A program made the translations under genes and the position numbers. This document shows positions 38,988 to 49,200 of a stretch of DNA of 64,000 nucleotides, piece by piece. A model generated the notes under the pieces. That model was not told the DNA's origin. It did not search any database and saw only the letters and a list, made by a program, of their open reading frames with translations. This DNA is from Kordia sp039026955 (GTDB taxonomy: Bacteria; Bacteroidota; Bacteroidia; Flavobacteriales; Flavobacteriaceae): contig JBCCLH010000009.1 in the NCBI GenBank assembly GCA_039026955.1, positions 83,056 to 147,055 on the forward strand. Direction: 5' to 3'. The first letter of the stretch is position 1. Each line of letters begins with the position of its first letter.

Positions 38988-40700
38988 ATGTCAAAAGCTA
39001 CACTCGTCTACATATTTCTTTTCTTAGGAATTTCTGTGCTATTTTCACAAGAAAAAGATTCCACGATGGTAGCTTTGGAAAAAATCCTTGCAGCAGCGCC
39101 AAACGATTCCTTGAAAGTAGCAGCATATATAGAAATAGGCGATTATCAATTGCGACGTGATTTGAGTAATACGGAATTGTACCTGAATAAAGCGTTAAAG
39201 ATTATTCAATTTTCCAACAATGTGTACGATAGTAAATTACATAAAGCCGAAATTTCTAAACAGTTAGGTGTCGTACAACGAAGACGTGGAAATTATGAAA
39301 AAGCGCTTGAAAGATACTATGAAGCCTTGCCTGTATTTGAAGCCTACAAAGATTCTGCCGACATCGCATCGAGTTTGCATAACATTGGTATCGTACAAGG
39401 TCGTTTATTAAGTGTGAATGAAGCCATTAAAAGTCTTCAAAAATCTATCGCCATTAATTCAAAATTAAAACGATTTAAAAGCATTGGAAAGAGTTATAAC
39501 TCGTTGGCAGTGATACATAGCAAAAATAAAAAGTATGATTCTGCTATATACTATTATGAATTGGCTGAAAAACAGTATGAAATTTCAGCGTATACAGATG
39601 GAATGTTCTACACAAGAGCAAATAAAGGAAATGCTTTATTAATGCAAAAAAAATACCAACAAGCTTTAAAACTGTATCGTGAATACCTTGACTATGTGTA
39701 TAAAGTAGAAGATATTAGAGGGAAGGCAGTTGCACATTTTTATTTAGCAGGTGTTTCATATCGCACTAAAAAATTTGATAGCGCTTTGCATCATATCAAT
39801 CGTACCATTGATATTGCGAAAGCTGAAAATTTGGATAAACGACTTGTAAAAGCCTACAAAAGAAGAAGTCGTATTTATCGTGAAATGAACGATTTTGAAA
39901 GTGCAATGCGCGATTTTATTTATGCGGATAAAGCAGATAAAAAACTTATCAGTCTTGAAAAAGTAAAAAATATCAGTCAACTGGAATTAAATTATGAATT
40001 TGAGCGCGAGCGTTTGCTAGATAGTTTAAATTTTGCCAAACAAAAAGAATTTTTGGTAGTTGAAAATGAAAAAGAAAGCTTTCGTAAACGTTGGTATTTA
40101 AGCGTGGCCATTTTGGCATTGATTGCTGGCTTTTTTGGGATTCAATATTTTAGAAGACGTTGGAAAACTTCTCGTTTATTGCAAGCTGAACTGAATAAAA
40201 AACTATATCGAACAGAAGAAGAAAGTCAACAACGTGTCACACAACTCCACTCAGAAATTGATTCTTTAAGTCATGAAATTGATAGTCGTAAAGAAGAAAT
40301 TACCGAACTGATGACAGAATCGTTACAACACATAAAAACTAAAGAAAAGTTAGTAGACGATTTAAAAAAGTTGGCTACAAATGATGAAACGATAAATATT
40401 CAAAATATTATTTCGGATTTAAAATCAAGTAGTTTTGAGGATTCTCGTCTCACTCTTATTAAAAGTCATTTGGAAGAATTAAATTATGATTTCTTCAAAA
40501 AAATAAAAGCCAAGCATCCAAATCTGACCAAAATTGATTTGGAAATTTGTTCGTATTTACGCCTTTCTTTTGGGCGACAAGAAATTGCCAAACTTCGTTT
40601 TACATCCGTAGAAGCTGTCAAAAAATCACGCAATAGATTGCGCAAACGGATGAATCTTTCTCCTGAAACCGATTTAGAAGCCTACGTGAAATCCATCTAA
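38988..40700 (+). CDS. Membrane-tethered TPR-HTH transcriptional regulator (paralog D)
   Basis: I start this at the ATG of 38988 (MSKATLVYIFLFLGISVLFSQ, 570 residues). The longer open frame from 38859 runs through tandem-repeat DNA and would bury the signal peptide. TPR-like pairs span about 45-330 (LGVVQRRRGNYEKALERYYEAL, cut here as one repeat, and NSLAVIHSKNKKYDSAIYYY). A transmembrane helix lies at about 368-388 (WYLSVAILALIAGFFGIQYF), then a coiled coil (SEIDSLSHEIDSRKEEITEL). The LuxR-like HTH is at about 509-562 (HPNLTKIDLEICSYLRLSF, IAKLRFTSVEAVKKSRNRL). Its HTH is closer to the 7TM type (B and C) than to TPR paralogs A and E, which implies domain swapping between the two sensor types. 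Confidence 0.85.
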   Translation: MSKATLVYIFLFLGISVLFSQEKDSTMVALEKILAAAPNDSLKVAAYIEIGDYQLRRDLSNTELYLNKALKIIQFSNNVYDSKLHKAEISKQLGVVQRRRGNYEKALERYYEALPVFEAYKDSADIASSLHNIGIVQGRLLSVNEAIKSLQKSIAINSKLKRFKSIGKSYNSLAVIHSKNKKYDSAIYYYELAEKQYEISAYTDGMFYTRANKGNALLMQKKYQQALKLYREYLDYVYKVEDIRGKAVAHFYLAGVSYRTKKFDSALHHINRTIDIAKAENLDKRLVKAYKRRSRIYREMNDFESAMRDFIYADKADKKLISLEKVKNISQLELNYEFERERLLDSLNFAKQKEFLVVENEKESFRKRWYLSVAILALIAGFFGIQYFRRRWKTSRLLQAELNKKLYRTEEESQQRVTQLHSEIDSLSHEIDSRKEEITELMTESLQHIKTKEKLVDDLKKLATNDETINIQNIISDLKSSSFEDSRLTLIKSHLEELNYDFFKKIKAKHPNLTKIDLEICSYLRLSFGRQEIAKLRFTSVEAVKKSRNRLRKRMNLSPETDLEAYVKSI

Positions 40701-40797
40701 AAACAGGTATTTCTACGTGCTTTTTAGCTTCATGTAATACTTTTCTTAATTTTCTGAAATTCAAATCAAATTATTGATTATCAATTACTTAAACAAT

Positions 40798-40856
40798 TGT
40801 CACCCCTCGTGTCACCCCTCAGTTTTTTCAAAAAACAGCATTCCATTCTACATTTA
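40798..40856 (+). promoter_or_regulatory. Operator-promoter P4: TGTCACCCC direct repeat plus -7 box
   Basis: TGTCACCCCTC occurs at 40798-40808 and 40810-40820 (12-bp period). The -7 box TACATTTA (40849-40856) begins 39 nt after the second repeat starts. The micro-ORF ATG at 40918 is 69 nt after the box start, as at P3. This is the only regulator gene in the island with the operator. Confidence 0.7.
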
Positions 40857-40917
40857 CTTGACTTTCAGAAAAACAGTTTTTGAAAGTAGAATCAATCAAA
40901 TGTAATAGCAAACTACC

Positions 40918-41076
40918 ATGTTTCAATTTTTCAAAAAATTATTTCAGCCTGAAAAATCAAAAGCAGAAACCATTGCCGAAATGGAACTCCAAAAACGTGA
41001 AATGGAAGCACAATTGGAACTGCTAATTGAACTAGAGGAAGAAATAAAAAGAATGCAAAAAGAGTCAAATTCATAA
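40918..41076 (+). CDS. Micro-ORF coiled-coil protein, 52 aa (type II)
   Basis: It starts MFQFFKKLFQPEKSKAETI and continues AEMELQKREMEAQLELLIEL, then a Glu/Lys-rich end. It is related to the 56-residue ORF at 31684. It ends 11 bp before the TPR-HTH gene at 41088, showing that the micro-ORF goes with the operator rather than only with LRR genes. Predicted as one long amphipathic helix with a basic, aromatic N-terminus. Function unknown. Confidence 0.7.
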   Translation: MFQFFKKLFQPEKSKAETIAEMELQKREMEAQLELLIELEEEIKRMQKESNS

Positions 41077-41087
41077 AACGAACCATC

Positions 41088-42953
41088 ATGTACAAATACA
41101 GCTTATTTATCATCACTTTTTTAATTTCTAGCAGTTTTTTATTAGCGCAAAGCAAGATCGATTCGCTGACCTCAGTATTGGCAAAAACTACTGAAAAAAC
41201 GGAACGACTTACCGTGCTTAGCAATTTGACCAATGAGTTAATTCGCAATAATAAAGCGACACAAGAAAAGTACCTTCAAGACTATCTGCAACTAGCGCAA
41301 GAATTGAATAAATTTGATTTGATGGCGTCAAAATCGCGCTTCTTGATTCAATGGTACATTGAAAATGGGCAAACAGACACAGCACAACAACTCTGTGATT
41401 CATTGCTAAATTTTAAAGAAAAATTTACAAAAGAGAGTTCTGAAGGACATTTGCTACTAAAGCGAGCCGCTACGTATTATGACAAAGATCAACTCAATGC
41501 GGCTGTTGCAGATTACAAGCGTTCAGCGGAACTTTTTCTGCAAAGTGGCGATTCTCTTTTTGCAGCAGATGCTTTGTTTTTTGGGGGACAAGCGATGGTG
41601 GACAAAAATGATTTTTTAGAGGCAATTGAAAATTATAAAAACGCAGAGCAATTGTATGAAACGTTGGACGATCAGCAATATGCTTTGTTAGTGGGAGCAG
41701 AATTGACTTCGCTGTATAGCAATAATGGTTTTATTGAAAAGAGCATTCAAGAACGCGCACGTTTGATTGAAAAAGCAAGGAAAAATAAGGATTATGTGTC
41801 GCTAGGACAATTGTTAGGTCAGAATGTAGCTAGCTATTCTAAATTGAAAGACTATGATAAAATGGAAGCTATTTTATCAGAAATGACCAAGAATGGAGAT
41901 AGCTTAAAAGTACCTTATTACAAAACTTACAATGCACTTTTCGTACTAAATTATCAATTGGTGTTAGCGGCTGAAAAAGGAGACATTCCTGCTGCGACAC
42001 AATACATGACACAATTAGAAGCAAAGACAAAAGAGAATGTTTCTCCGTATTTAAAAACAGATGTATTAAGTGCAAAAGCAGCCTATTATGAACTCATTGG
42101 AGATGAGAAAGCATTAGTCAAAACATTGACAACTTTAGCCAATATACAAGACACAAGAAGAGTGAATGCACAAACAGAAGCACGCGAAAAATTAGCAGTA
42201 ATTCTGAGCAAACGTGGACAATACGAAGAAGTAGCGCGTTTGTATGCATTGAATGCAAAAGTGAAAGATTCTGTCTACAAAGCTCAAAAAACAAATGCTT
42301 TCTTGTACCATCAAGCGGAGTTTGAGAATGAAAAGCGTTTGCGTGAACTTTCTGAAAAAGAAGCCGAAATCAAACGTTTGGAAAGCGAACAAGAACTTGC
42401 AGATAGCAGACGAAATTCACTCATCATTATTCTCATCATCATTTTTGTGGCAATTGCCTTATTTATTTACTTCCGAAACAGACAAAAGTTAAAAGAACAA
42501 GCCTATAAAAATATCTTACTGAACAATAAAATTGCTTCCAAAACGGAGGAAATTAATGAACTGTTGACAGAGACGATTCATCATATCAAATCAAAAGAGC
42601 GCATTGCGGAAGATTTGCAAAAACTTTCTACTGAAGAAGGTAGCATGTCACTGAAAAGTATCATTGCCGATTTAAAAGCAAGCAAAGCGGATGATGCCAA
42701 ATTAATGCTCATCAAACAAAACATTGAAAAGGTCAATTATGAGTTCATCAAAAATCTAAAAGCCAAACATCCGAAGCTGACAAAAACCGATGTTGAAATT
42801 TGTTCGCTATTCCGCATTGGCTTAAGCCGAAGAGAAGTAGCAAGTTTACGAAACACGAGTATGGAAGCGGTAAAATCGTCCCGTGCTCGATTGAAAAAGA
42901 AGCTTGAACTTTCTACTAGAGACAATCTTGACATTTATCTTAAAAACTTATAA
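41088..42953 (+). CDS. Membrane-tethered TPR-HTH transcriptional regulator (paralog E)
   Basis: This 621-residue protein has a signal peptide (MYKYSLFIITFLISSSFLLAQ) and TPR-like helices over about 25-420 (for example LFFGGQAMVDKNDFLEAIENY). A transmembrane helix lies at about 442-462 (NSLIIILIIIFVAIALFIYF), then a coiled coil (IASKTEEINELLTETIHHI). The LuxR-like HTH is at about 559-612 (HPKLTKTDVEICSLFRIGL, SRREVASLRNTSMEAVKSSR). Its HTH is closest to paralog A. It is the only regulator here behind a micro-ORF and the P4 operator, so it is probably co-regulated with the LRR units and may feed back on itself. P5 and the largest LRR operon start 19 bp after its stop. Confidence 0.85.
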   Translation: MYKYSLFIITFLISSSFLLAQSKIDSLTSVLAKTTEKTERLTVLSNLTNELIRNNKATQEKYLQDYLQLAQELNKFDLMASKSRFLIQWYIENGQTDTAQQLCDSLLNFKEKFTKESSEGHLLLKRAATYYDKDQLNAAVADYKRSAELFLQSGDSLFAADALFFGGQAMVDKNDFLEAIENYKNAEQLYETLDDQQYALLVGAELTSLYSNNGFIEKSIQERARLIEKARKNKDYVSLGQLLGQNVASYSKLKDYDKMEAILSEMTKNGDSLKVPYYKTYNALFVLNYQLVLAAEKGDIPAATQYMTQLEAKTKENVSPYLKTDVLSAKAAYYELIGDEKALVKTLTTLANIQDTRRVNAQTEAREKLAVILSKRGQYEEVARLYALNAKVKDSVYKAQKTNAFLYHQAEFENEKRLRELSEKEAEIKRLESEQELADSRRNSLIIILIIIFVAIALFIYFRNRQKLKEQAYKNILLNNKIASKTEEINELLTETIHHIKSKERIAEDLQKLSTEEGSMSLKSIIADLKASKADDAKLMLIKQNIEKVNYEFIKNLKAKHPKLTKTDVEICSLFRIGLSRREVASLRNTSMEAVKSSRARLKKKLELSTRDNLDIYLKNL

Positions 42954-42971
42954 ATCAGATATTTAAAAAGT

Positions 42972-43030
42972 TGCACCCGCATTTGCCCCCGACAATTTTA
43001 TGGTCTTTCACATATTTTCTTGCACATTTG
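42972..43030 (+). promoter_or_regulatory. Operator-promoter P5: TGCACCCG/TGCCCCCG direct repeat plus -7 box
   Basis: Half-sites TGCACCCG (42972-42979) and TGCCCCCG (42984-42991) are 12 bp apart. The -7-like box CACATTTG (43023-43030) begins 39 nt after the second half-site starts. The micro-ORF ATG is 36 nt after the box start, as at P1 and P2. Confidence 0.6.
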
Positions 43031-43058
43031 ATTTCAACTTTAAAAAACAGGAATTCAA

Positions 43059-43235
43059 ATGTTTCGCCCCATGAAAAAAATTATAAAAAGGATACGCAGG
43101 CTGAGTCGTAAAAAATCGGTAGGAGAAACTAAAAAATTCTATTTCTCTTCATGGAAATCTCAGGAAGAATTTTCAAAAAGACATCTAAAAGAATTAAAAA
43201 AAATAAAGGAAAAAATTAAAAACCTGAACCATTAA
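43059..43235 (+). CDS. Micro-ORF basic helical protein, 58 aa (type III)
   Basis: It starts MFRPMKKIIKRIRRLSRKKS and ends with EEFSKRHLKELKKIKEKIKN-like sequence; an internal ATG at 43071 is an alternative start. It keeps the layout of the other micro-ORFs (short basic N-terminal helix, then a charged helix) but is far more basic and has an aromatic middle (KFYFSSWKS). It lies between P5 and LRR4, 62 bp before the LRR4 ATG. Function unknown. Confidence 0.65.
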   Translation: MFRPMKKIIKRIRRLSRKKSVGETKKFYFSSWKSQEEFSKRHLKELKKIKEKIKNLNH

Positions 43236-43297
43236 GCACTAGCGGTTCACCCATACCATAACCATAATTACTAAAATAAACTAACTATCATCTCAAT

Positions 43298-46200
43298 ATG
43301 AAAAGAAAATTACTATTAACCGTATTTTTATGTATTACGTTCAGTGTGTACGCTGAAACGTATGCAACGAGTTCGGCGGATAGCACAATTTCAATTACCG
43401 AATTGTTACCGCCGACCATTACTTCGCAACCAGAAGGAGGCACTATTTATGTAGGCGAAAGTATTGATATCACTGTTGAAGCTGTTGATTATACAACGAT
43501 TCAATGGGAGTTTTCGTTAGACAATGGAAGTTCATGGAGCACCATTAGTGACAATGCTACCTTCTCAGGAAGTTCCACCACAACACTGAGCTTTACACCT
43601 GATTCAGAACTTACTACAGGAATTTTGTTTAGAGCAATCTTAACAGACGCTAGCAATGATACTGTTACTTCAAGCGAAGCCTTGGTTATTGTAGACAACT
43701 ATACACAAATTCCAGATCCTAACTTTGAAGCGCGATTAGAAGCCTTGGGATACGATGATATTTCAGGTGATGGACAAGTACCTACAAGTCTTATTCGAAA
43801 TGTGACAAGTTTGAATGTGGACGCACAAAATATTTCAGACCTTACAGGAATTGAAGCGTTTACCAGACTTGACGAACTCCGTGCAGATAATAACAATTTG
43901 ACAAATCCCGATTTTAGTCAAAATACAGTATTAAGAAGGCTGTTTTTACGAAATAATAATATCACGGTTTTTGACTTATCTGCTAATACCAGAATTCAGC
44001 GTTTACTCGTAGAAGGCAATGGCATGACTAGCTTAAACCTGACGGGATTGACCATTTTGGATAATTTGTTTGCCGCTAACAATAACCTTACGGAGATGGA
44101 TTTGAGTACCAATGTTCGATTACAAGTTGTTGGATTGGGTAATAATGATTTATCGCGTTTGGATATCCGAAATGGAAACAATACAAGGATTACTATTTTC
44201 CAAACCACCAACAATCCAAACCTAACTTGTGTGGAAGTAGATGATGTGGCGTACAGTACTGCCAACTGGACTGTTATTGACGCACAAACAGGTTTTACAG
44301 AAGCTGATTGCTACACGCAAATTCCAGATGCCAATTTTGAAGCTTCGCTAGAAGCCTTGGGTTATGATGATATTTCGGGCGACGGACAAGTACCAACCTT
44401 ACTCATTGAACCTGTAACTTCACTGAATGTAAGCAATCAAAATATTGCTGATCTTACAGGAATTGAAGGGTTTATTTCTTTGACAACCTTGAACGCAGGC
44501 AGCAATTCATTTACTAGTATTGATTTGAGCAACAATACAACTTTGGAATCACTTTCCTTAGAAAACGCTAGTCTTACAAGTTTGGATCTCAGTAATAATA
44601 CTGCTTTGGAAGAACTCTCTTTGGAAGATACGCAAACATTGTCTTCTGTGGATATCAGCGCCAATACTTCGTTATTAGAACTAGATTTAGGAAATATGGG
44701 AATCTCTGATGTCATTTTTGGAAACAATAGCAATTTACAAACACTAGTGCTGTCTAATAACAACTTTACATTCTTAGACCTTTCAGGATTTCCAGCATTA
44801 ACGCTTGTGTTTCTTGCGAATAACGACTTAGTAGGTGTAGACATTCAAAATGGTAATAACACAGCAATTTCTACATTTAATGCCACGAATAATCCAAACC
44901 TAACGTGTATTAAAGTGGATGATGTGGCGTATAGTACTACCAATTGGACCGATATCGATGCGGCTACTTCTTTTACCACAACTGCATTTTGCGACTATAC
45001 ATCCATTCCAGATGCCAATTTTGAAGCGGAATTAGATTCGTTAGGTTATGATGATATTGCTGCCGATGGACAAGTGCCAACGCAACTCATTGCAGTAGTT
45101 GACTCACTAAATGTATCTAACAAAGCCATTGCTGACTTGACAGGAATTGAAGATTTTACAAACTTAGAAATCCTCATCGCTTCTGATAACAATCTAACAA
45201 GTGTAAACACGGATAATTTAGCACAACTTACCAAACTTAACCTACAATCTAACACTATTGGAAGTCTTGATTTTACAAATAATTTATTATTAGAAACTGT
45301 AGAAGTTGGGGACAATTCACTTACGAGTCTTGTGATAACGATGCTTGCCAATTTGAAAACATTGGACATCAGTGAAAACTCGATTTCAAGCATCAATCTG
45401 TCCAACAATACCGCTTTAGAAGAATTATATGCAAACGACAATCAACTCGCAAGCGTTGATGTAACTTCAAATACCGCATTGCTGAACATTAATTTAAATA
45501 ATAACAGCTTAACTGATGCCACCTTTAAAAATGGAAACAATACCAATATTGTAAGTTTCTCCATTACAGGAAACAGCAACTTGGATTGTGTATTTGTGGA
45601 CGATGTTGCCTACGCCACAGCCAACTTTACCAATATTGACCCGCAAATGGTGTTTAGAGATGGTGACTATTGTGAATATACGGCAATTCCGGATGCTATT
45701 TTTGAAGCATATCTTGTTGCTAGAGGTTTGGACGATGTAGCAAACGATGGACAAGCACCAACAGCATTGATTGCTACTGAAACCTCAATAAACTTAGATG
45801 GTGCCAATGTTGCAGATTTAACAGGAATTGAAGCTTTTACCAGCTTACGAAACTTAAACGCTGAAGATAACGATTTAACAATAGTAGATTTAAGTGCAAA
45901 TACACTATTGATAAATGTAAATTTAAAAGAAAACGCACTCAGTGATATCAATCTAACAGGTTTAACAGCATTAACAGACCTCGATGTTGAAGATAACAAT
46001 TTGACAGCTATTGATATAAGCACCAATATAAATTTAGAACAATTGGTGCTTTCAAGAAATGCTAATCTCGCTAGTGTAGATGTTTCCAACAATACAGAAT
46101 TAAGAACATTGGAAGTAAACAACTGTACCAATTTACCAGGCATTACTTTTGGAAACAACTTCTTTCTATCAAGACTTGAAGCAAATCAATCAGGATTGAC

Positions 46201-49200
46201 GAGTTTAGATGTGCGTTTGCTCGTTCGCCTAAGCCAAATCGAATTAGACAATACGTCTATTGGTTCATTGGCACTCTGGAATAATTCCTTACTTCGTGAT
46301 GTAAGCATACAAAATACGCCTATTTCCTCCTTAAATATGCGTAATGGAAACAATACAAATCTGGATACCAATGATGTATTCTTGCAGAACAATCCAAATC
46401 TATTTTGTGTTTTGGTAGATGATGCTGCCTACAGTGCTACCAATTGGACCAATGTAGATGCACAAATGCGCTTTAGTGATACGTATTGTACGTACACAGC
46501 TGTTCCTGACAGCAACTTTGAAGCTGCATTACAGGGATTGGGCTACGATGACATTTCTGGTGATGGCCAAGTACCAACAGCCTTAATTTTTGGTGTAACT
46601 TCGTTAAATATCGCTTCTGAAAATATCAGCGATCTTACAGGAATTGAGGATTTCGCAGCACTGGAAACCTTGATTGCGAATAACAATAGTATTACTACAG
46701 GTGATTTTAGTGACAATACGAATCTTACGCAACTCAATTTAGAAGGAAATATCCTTGCAAGCATTGATATAACCGCAAATACAAATCTTGAAATTTTAAA
46801 CCTAAGCAATGCTGTTTTTAACAATATTGATGTAAGCGCGAATACACTTTTACGTGAATTGAGCATCATTGGCAATACAAATTTGACAAGTATCGATGTA
46901 AGTGCCAATACCAATTTGGAGAATTTAATACTGTCAGACAACGGATTAACAGACATCACCTTGGGAAGTTTGACGTTACTACAAACATTCAGCGTACAAA
47001 ATAATTCGCTTGAAAGTTTGGATTTAAGTGCTTTTCCAGTATTAGGACAAGTAGATGTAAGCAACAATAATTTGTCTACGTTAGATGTCCGAAACGGGAA
47101 TAATTTAGGAATCAGTTCGTTTAATGCCACTGGAAATCCAAACTTGCTTTGTATTTCTGTTGATAATACGAACGGTTTTTTTCTAATTGCATTTGTCGTA
47201 GATGCACAAACTAGCTTTAGTACGATGGACTATTGCAACTACACGACCATTCCGGATGCCAATTTTGAAACGGAGTTAGAAAACTTAGGTTTGGACGATG
47301 TTTCGGGCGATGGACAAGTGCCAACCGTATTAATTGAAGGAGTCACTTCTTTAGATGTAACTGGATTGACTATTGCCGATTTAACAGGAATCAAAGACTT
47401 TATTGCTCTAGAAACTTTGAATGTTTCTGCAACAGCGTTGTTAACCCTAGATATTAGTGACATGACGAATTTGGAAACCTTTATTGCGAATCCAGCACCA
47501 TCTTTCTTAGGTGCGTTTGATGCTTCTAACTGTACAGCATTACAATCCTTAACATTGGTGGATACAGCAATCACACAAATTGATATTACTGGAGCAACCA
47601 GTTTGGAGGAGTTAAATGTGCACACCACAAGTCTAGGCAGTCTCGATGTAAGTACGAATACGGCACTGGAAGTTATTAATGCCTATCAAACATTATTACT
47701 AACGGTAGATGTTAGCAATCTTAGTGCATTAAGAGAATTTAGAGGATACAACAGTACCATTTCGGAATTGGATTTCACAAACAATCCTGCACTGGAAATT
47801 GTAGATGTTTCTAACGCAAGTTTGACAAGTTTAAATATCCGAAATGGAAACAATACAAACATCACGTCATTCAATGCAACGACAAACCCTAGTTTGACCT
47901 GTATTTTAGTGGATGATGCGGACTACAGTACCACCAATTGGACCAATATTGACGCAACGGCAAGTTTTACGTCTACCGATTACTGTCGCTATACAGCCAT
48001 TCCTGGTGCAAATTTTGAATTCTTATTAGGAATCTTTAATTATGATGATATTCCGAACGATGGACAAGTGCCAACAGAGTTGATTGAAGTGGTGACTTCT
48101 TTGAATATATCATTTTTCAATATCAATGACATTACAGGAATTCAAGATTTTGCTGCTTTAGAATCTTTAAATGTATCTTACACTGGTATAACGAGCTTAG
48201 ATGTGAGCGGCATGCTCAATTTACAGACGTTGGATGCTACTTCTACAACAGCACTCACATCTTTAGATGTATCTAGCACACCTGCATTAACAACGATTAC
48301 AGCTACAAATTCCAATGTATCTTCCATTGATCTGACGGATGCTACAGCGCTGGAAGAAATAGATGTATCAGGCACACAAATTACTTCATTGGACGTCAAT
48401 ACAAACATGGTATTGAAACGCTTGGAAGTTGACAATACGCCATTGACTGACGTAAACTTTGGAGGTGTGAGTACGATAGAAGTACTGTCAATTCATGACA
48501 CAGACATCACTTCGTTAGACACTTCTGGATTAACAGCATTAATAGAATTACAAGCCTACAACACTCCTTTGTTTGTTAGCCGCTTAGATTTGACAACAAA
48601 TACAAACCTGCAAATCCTAGATGTTTCCAATTCAGGATTGATTGCTTTAGATGTAAGAAATGGAAATAATACAGCAATTACTACATTCAACGCGACTGCA
48701 ATGCCAAATTTATCCTGTATTTCAGTTGACGATGTTACGTACAGCACAAACAACTGGACAAACATAGACCCGACTACAATTTTCAGTGATACTTTCTGCC
48801 GTTACACACAAATTCCTGATGCGAACTTTGAAGCTGCTTTAGATGATGCAGGTTATGATGACATTACGGGTGACGGACAAGTACCAACGGCGTTCATTGA
48901 AGTTGTTACTTCGTTAAATGTGGCTGGAGAAGACATTGCAGACTTAACTGGAATTGAAGACTTTGCAGCATTGACGTTTTTAAATGCTGGCAGTAATCAA
49001 ATTGTAAACTTAGATTTGAGTTCTAATATACTTTTAGAAGAATTTAGAGCCTTCCGAGGTGATTTGGAAACAATAAACACTTCAAATTGTTTGAACTTAA
49101 AAATCTTTAATGCAGATTTAAACAATCTTATCTCTCTAGACTTGTCTGACAATATTGCTTTAGAGGAAATCTCAATCAATTTTAATGATTTAACAAGTCT

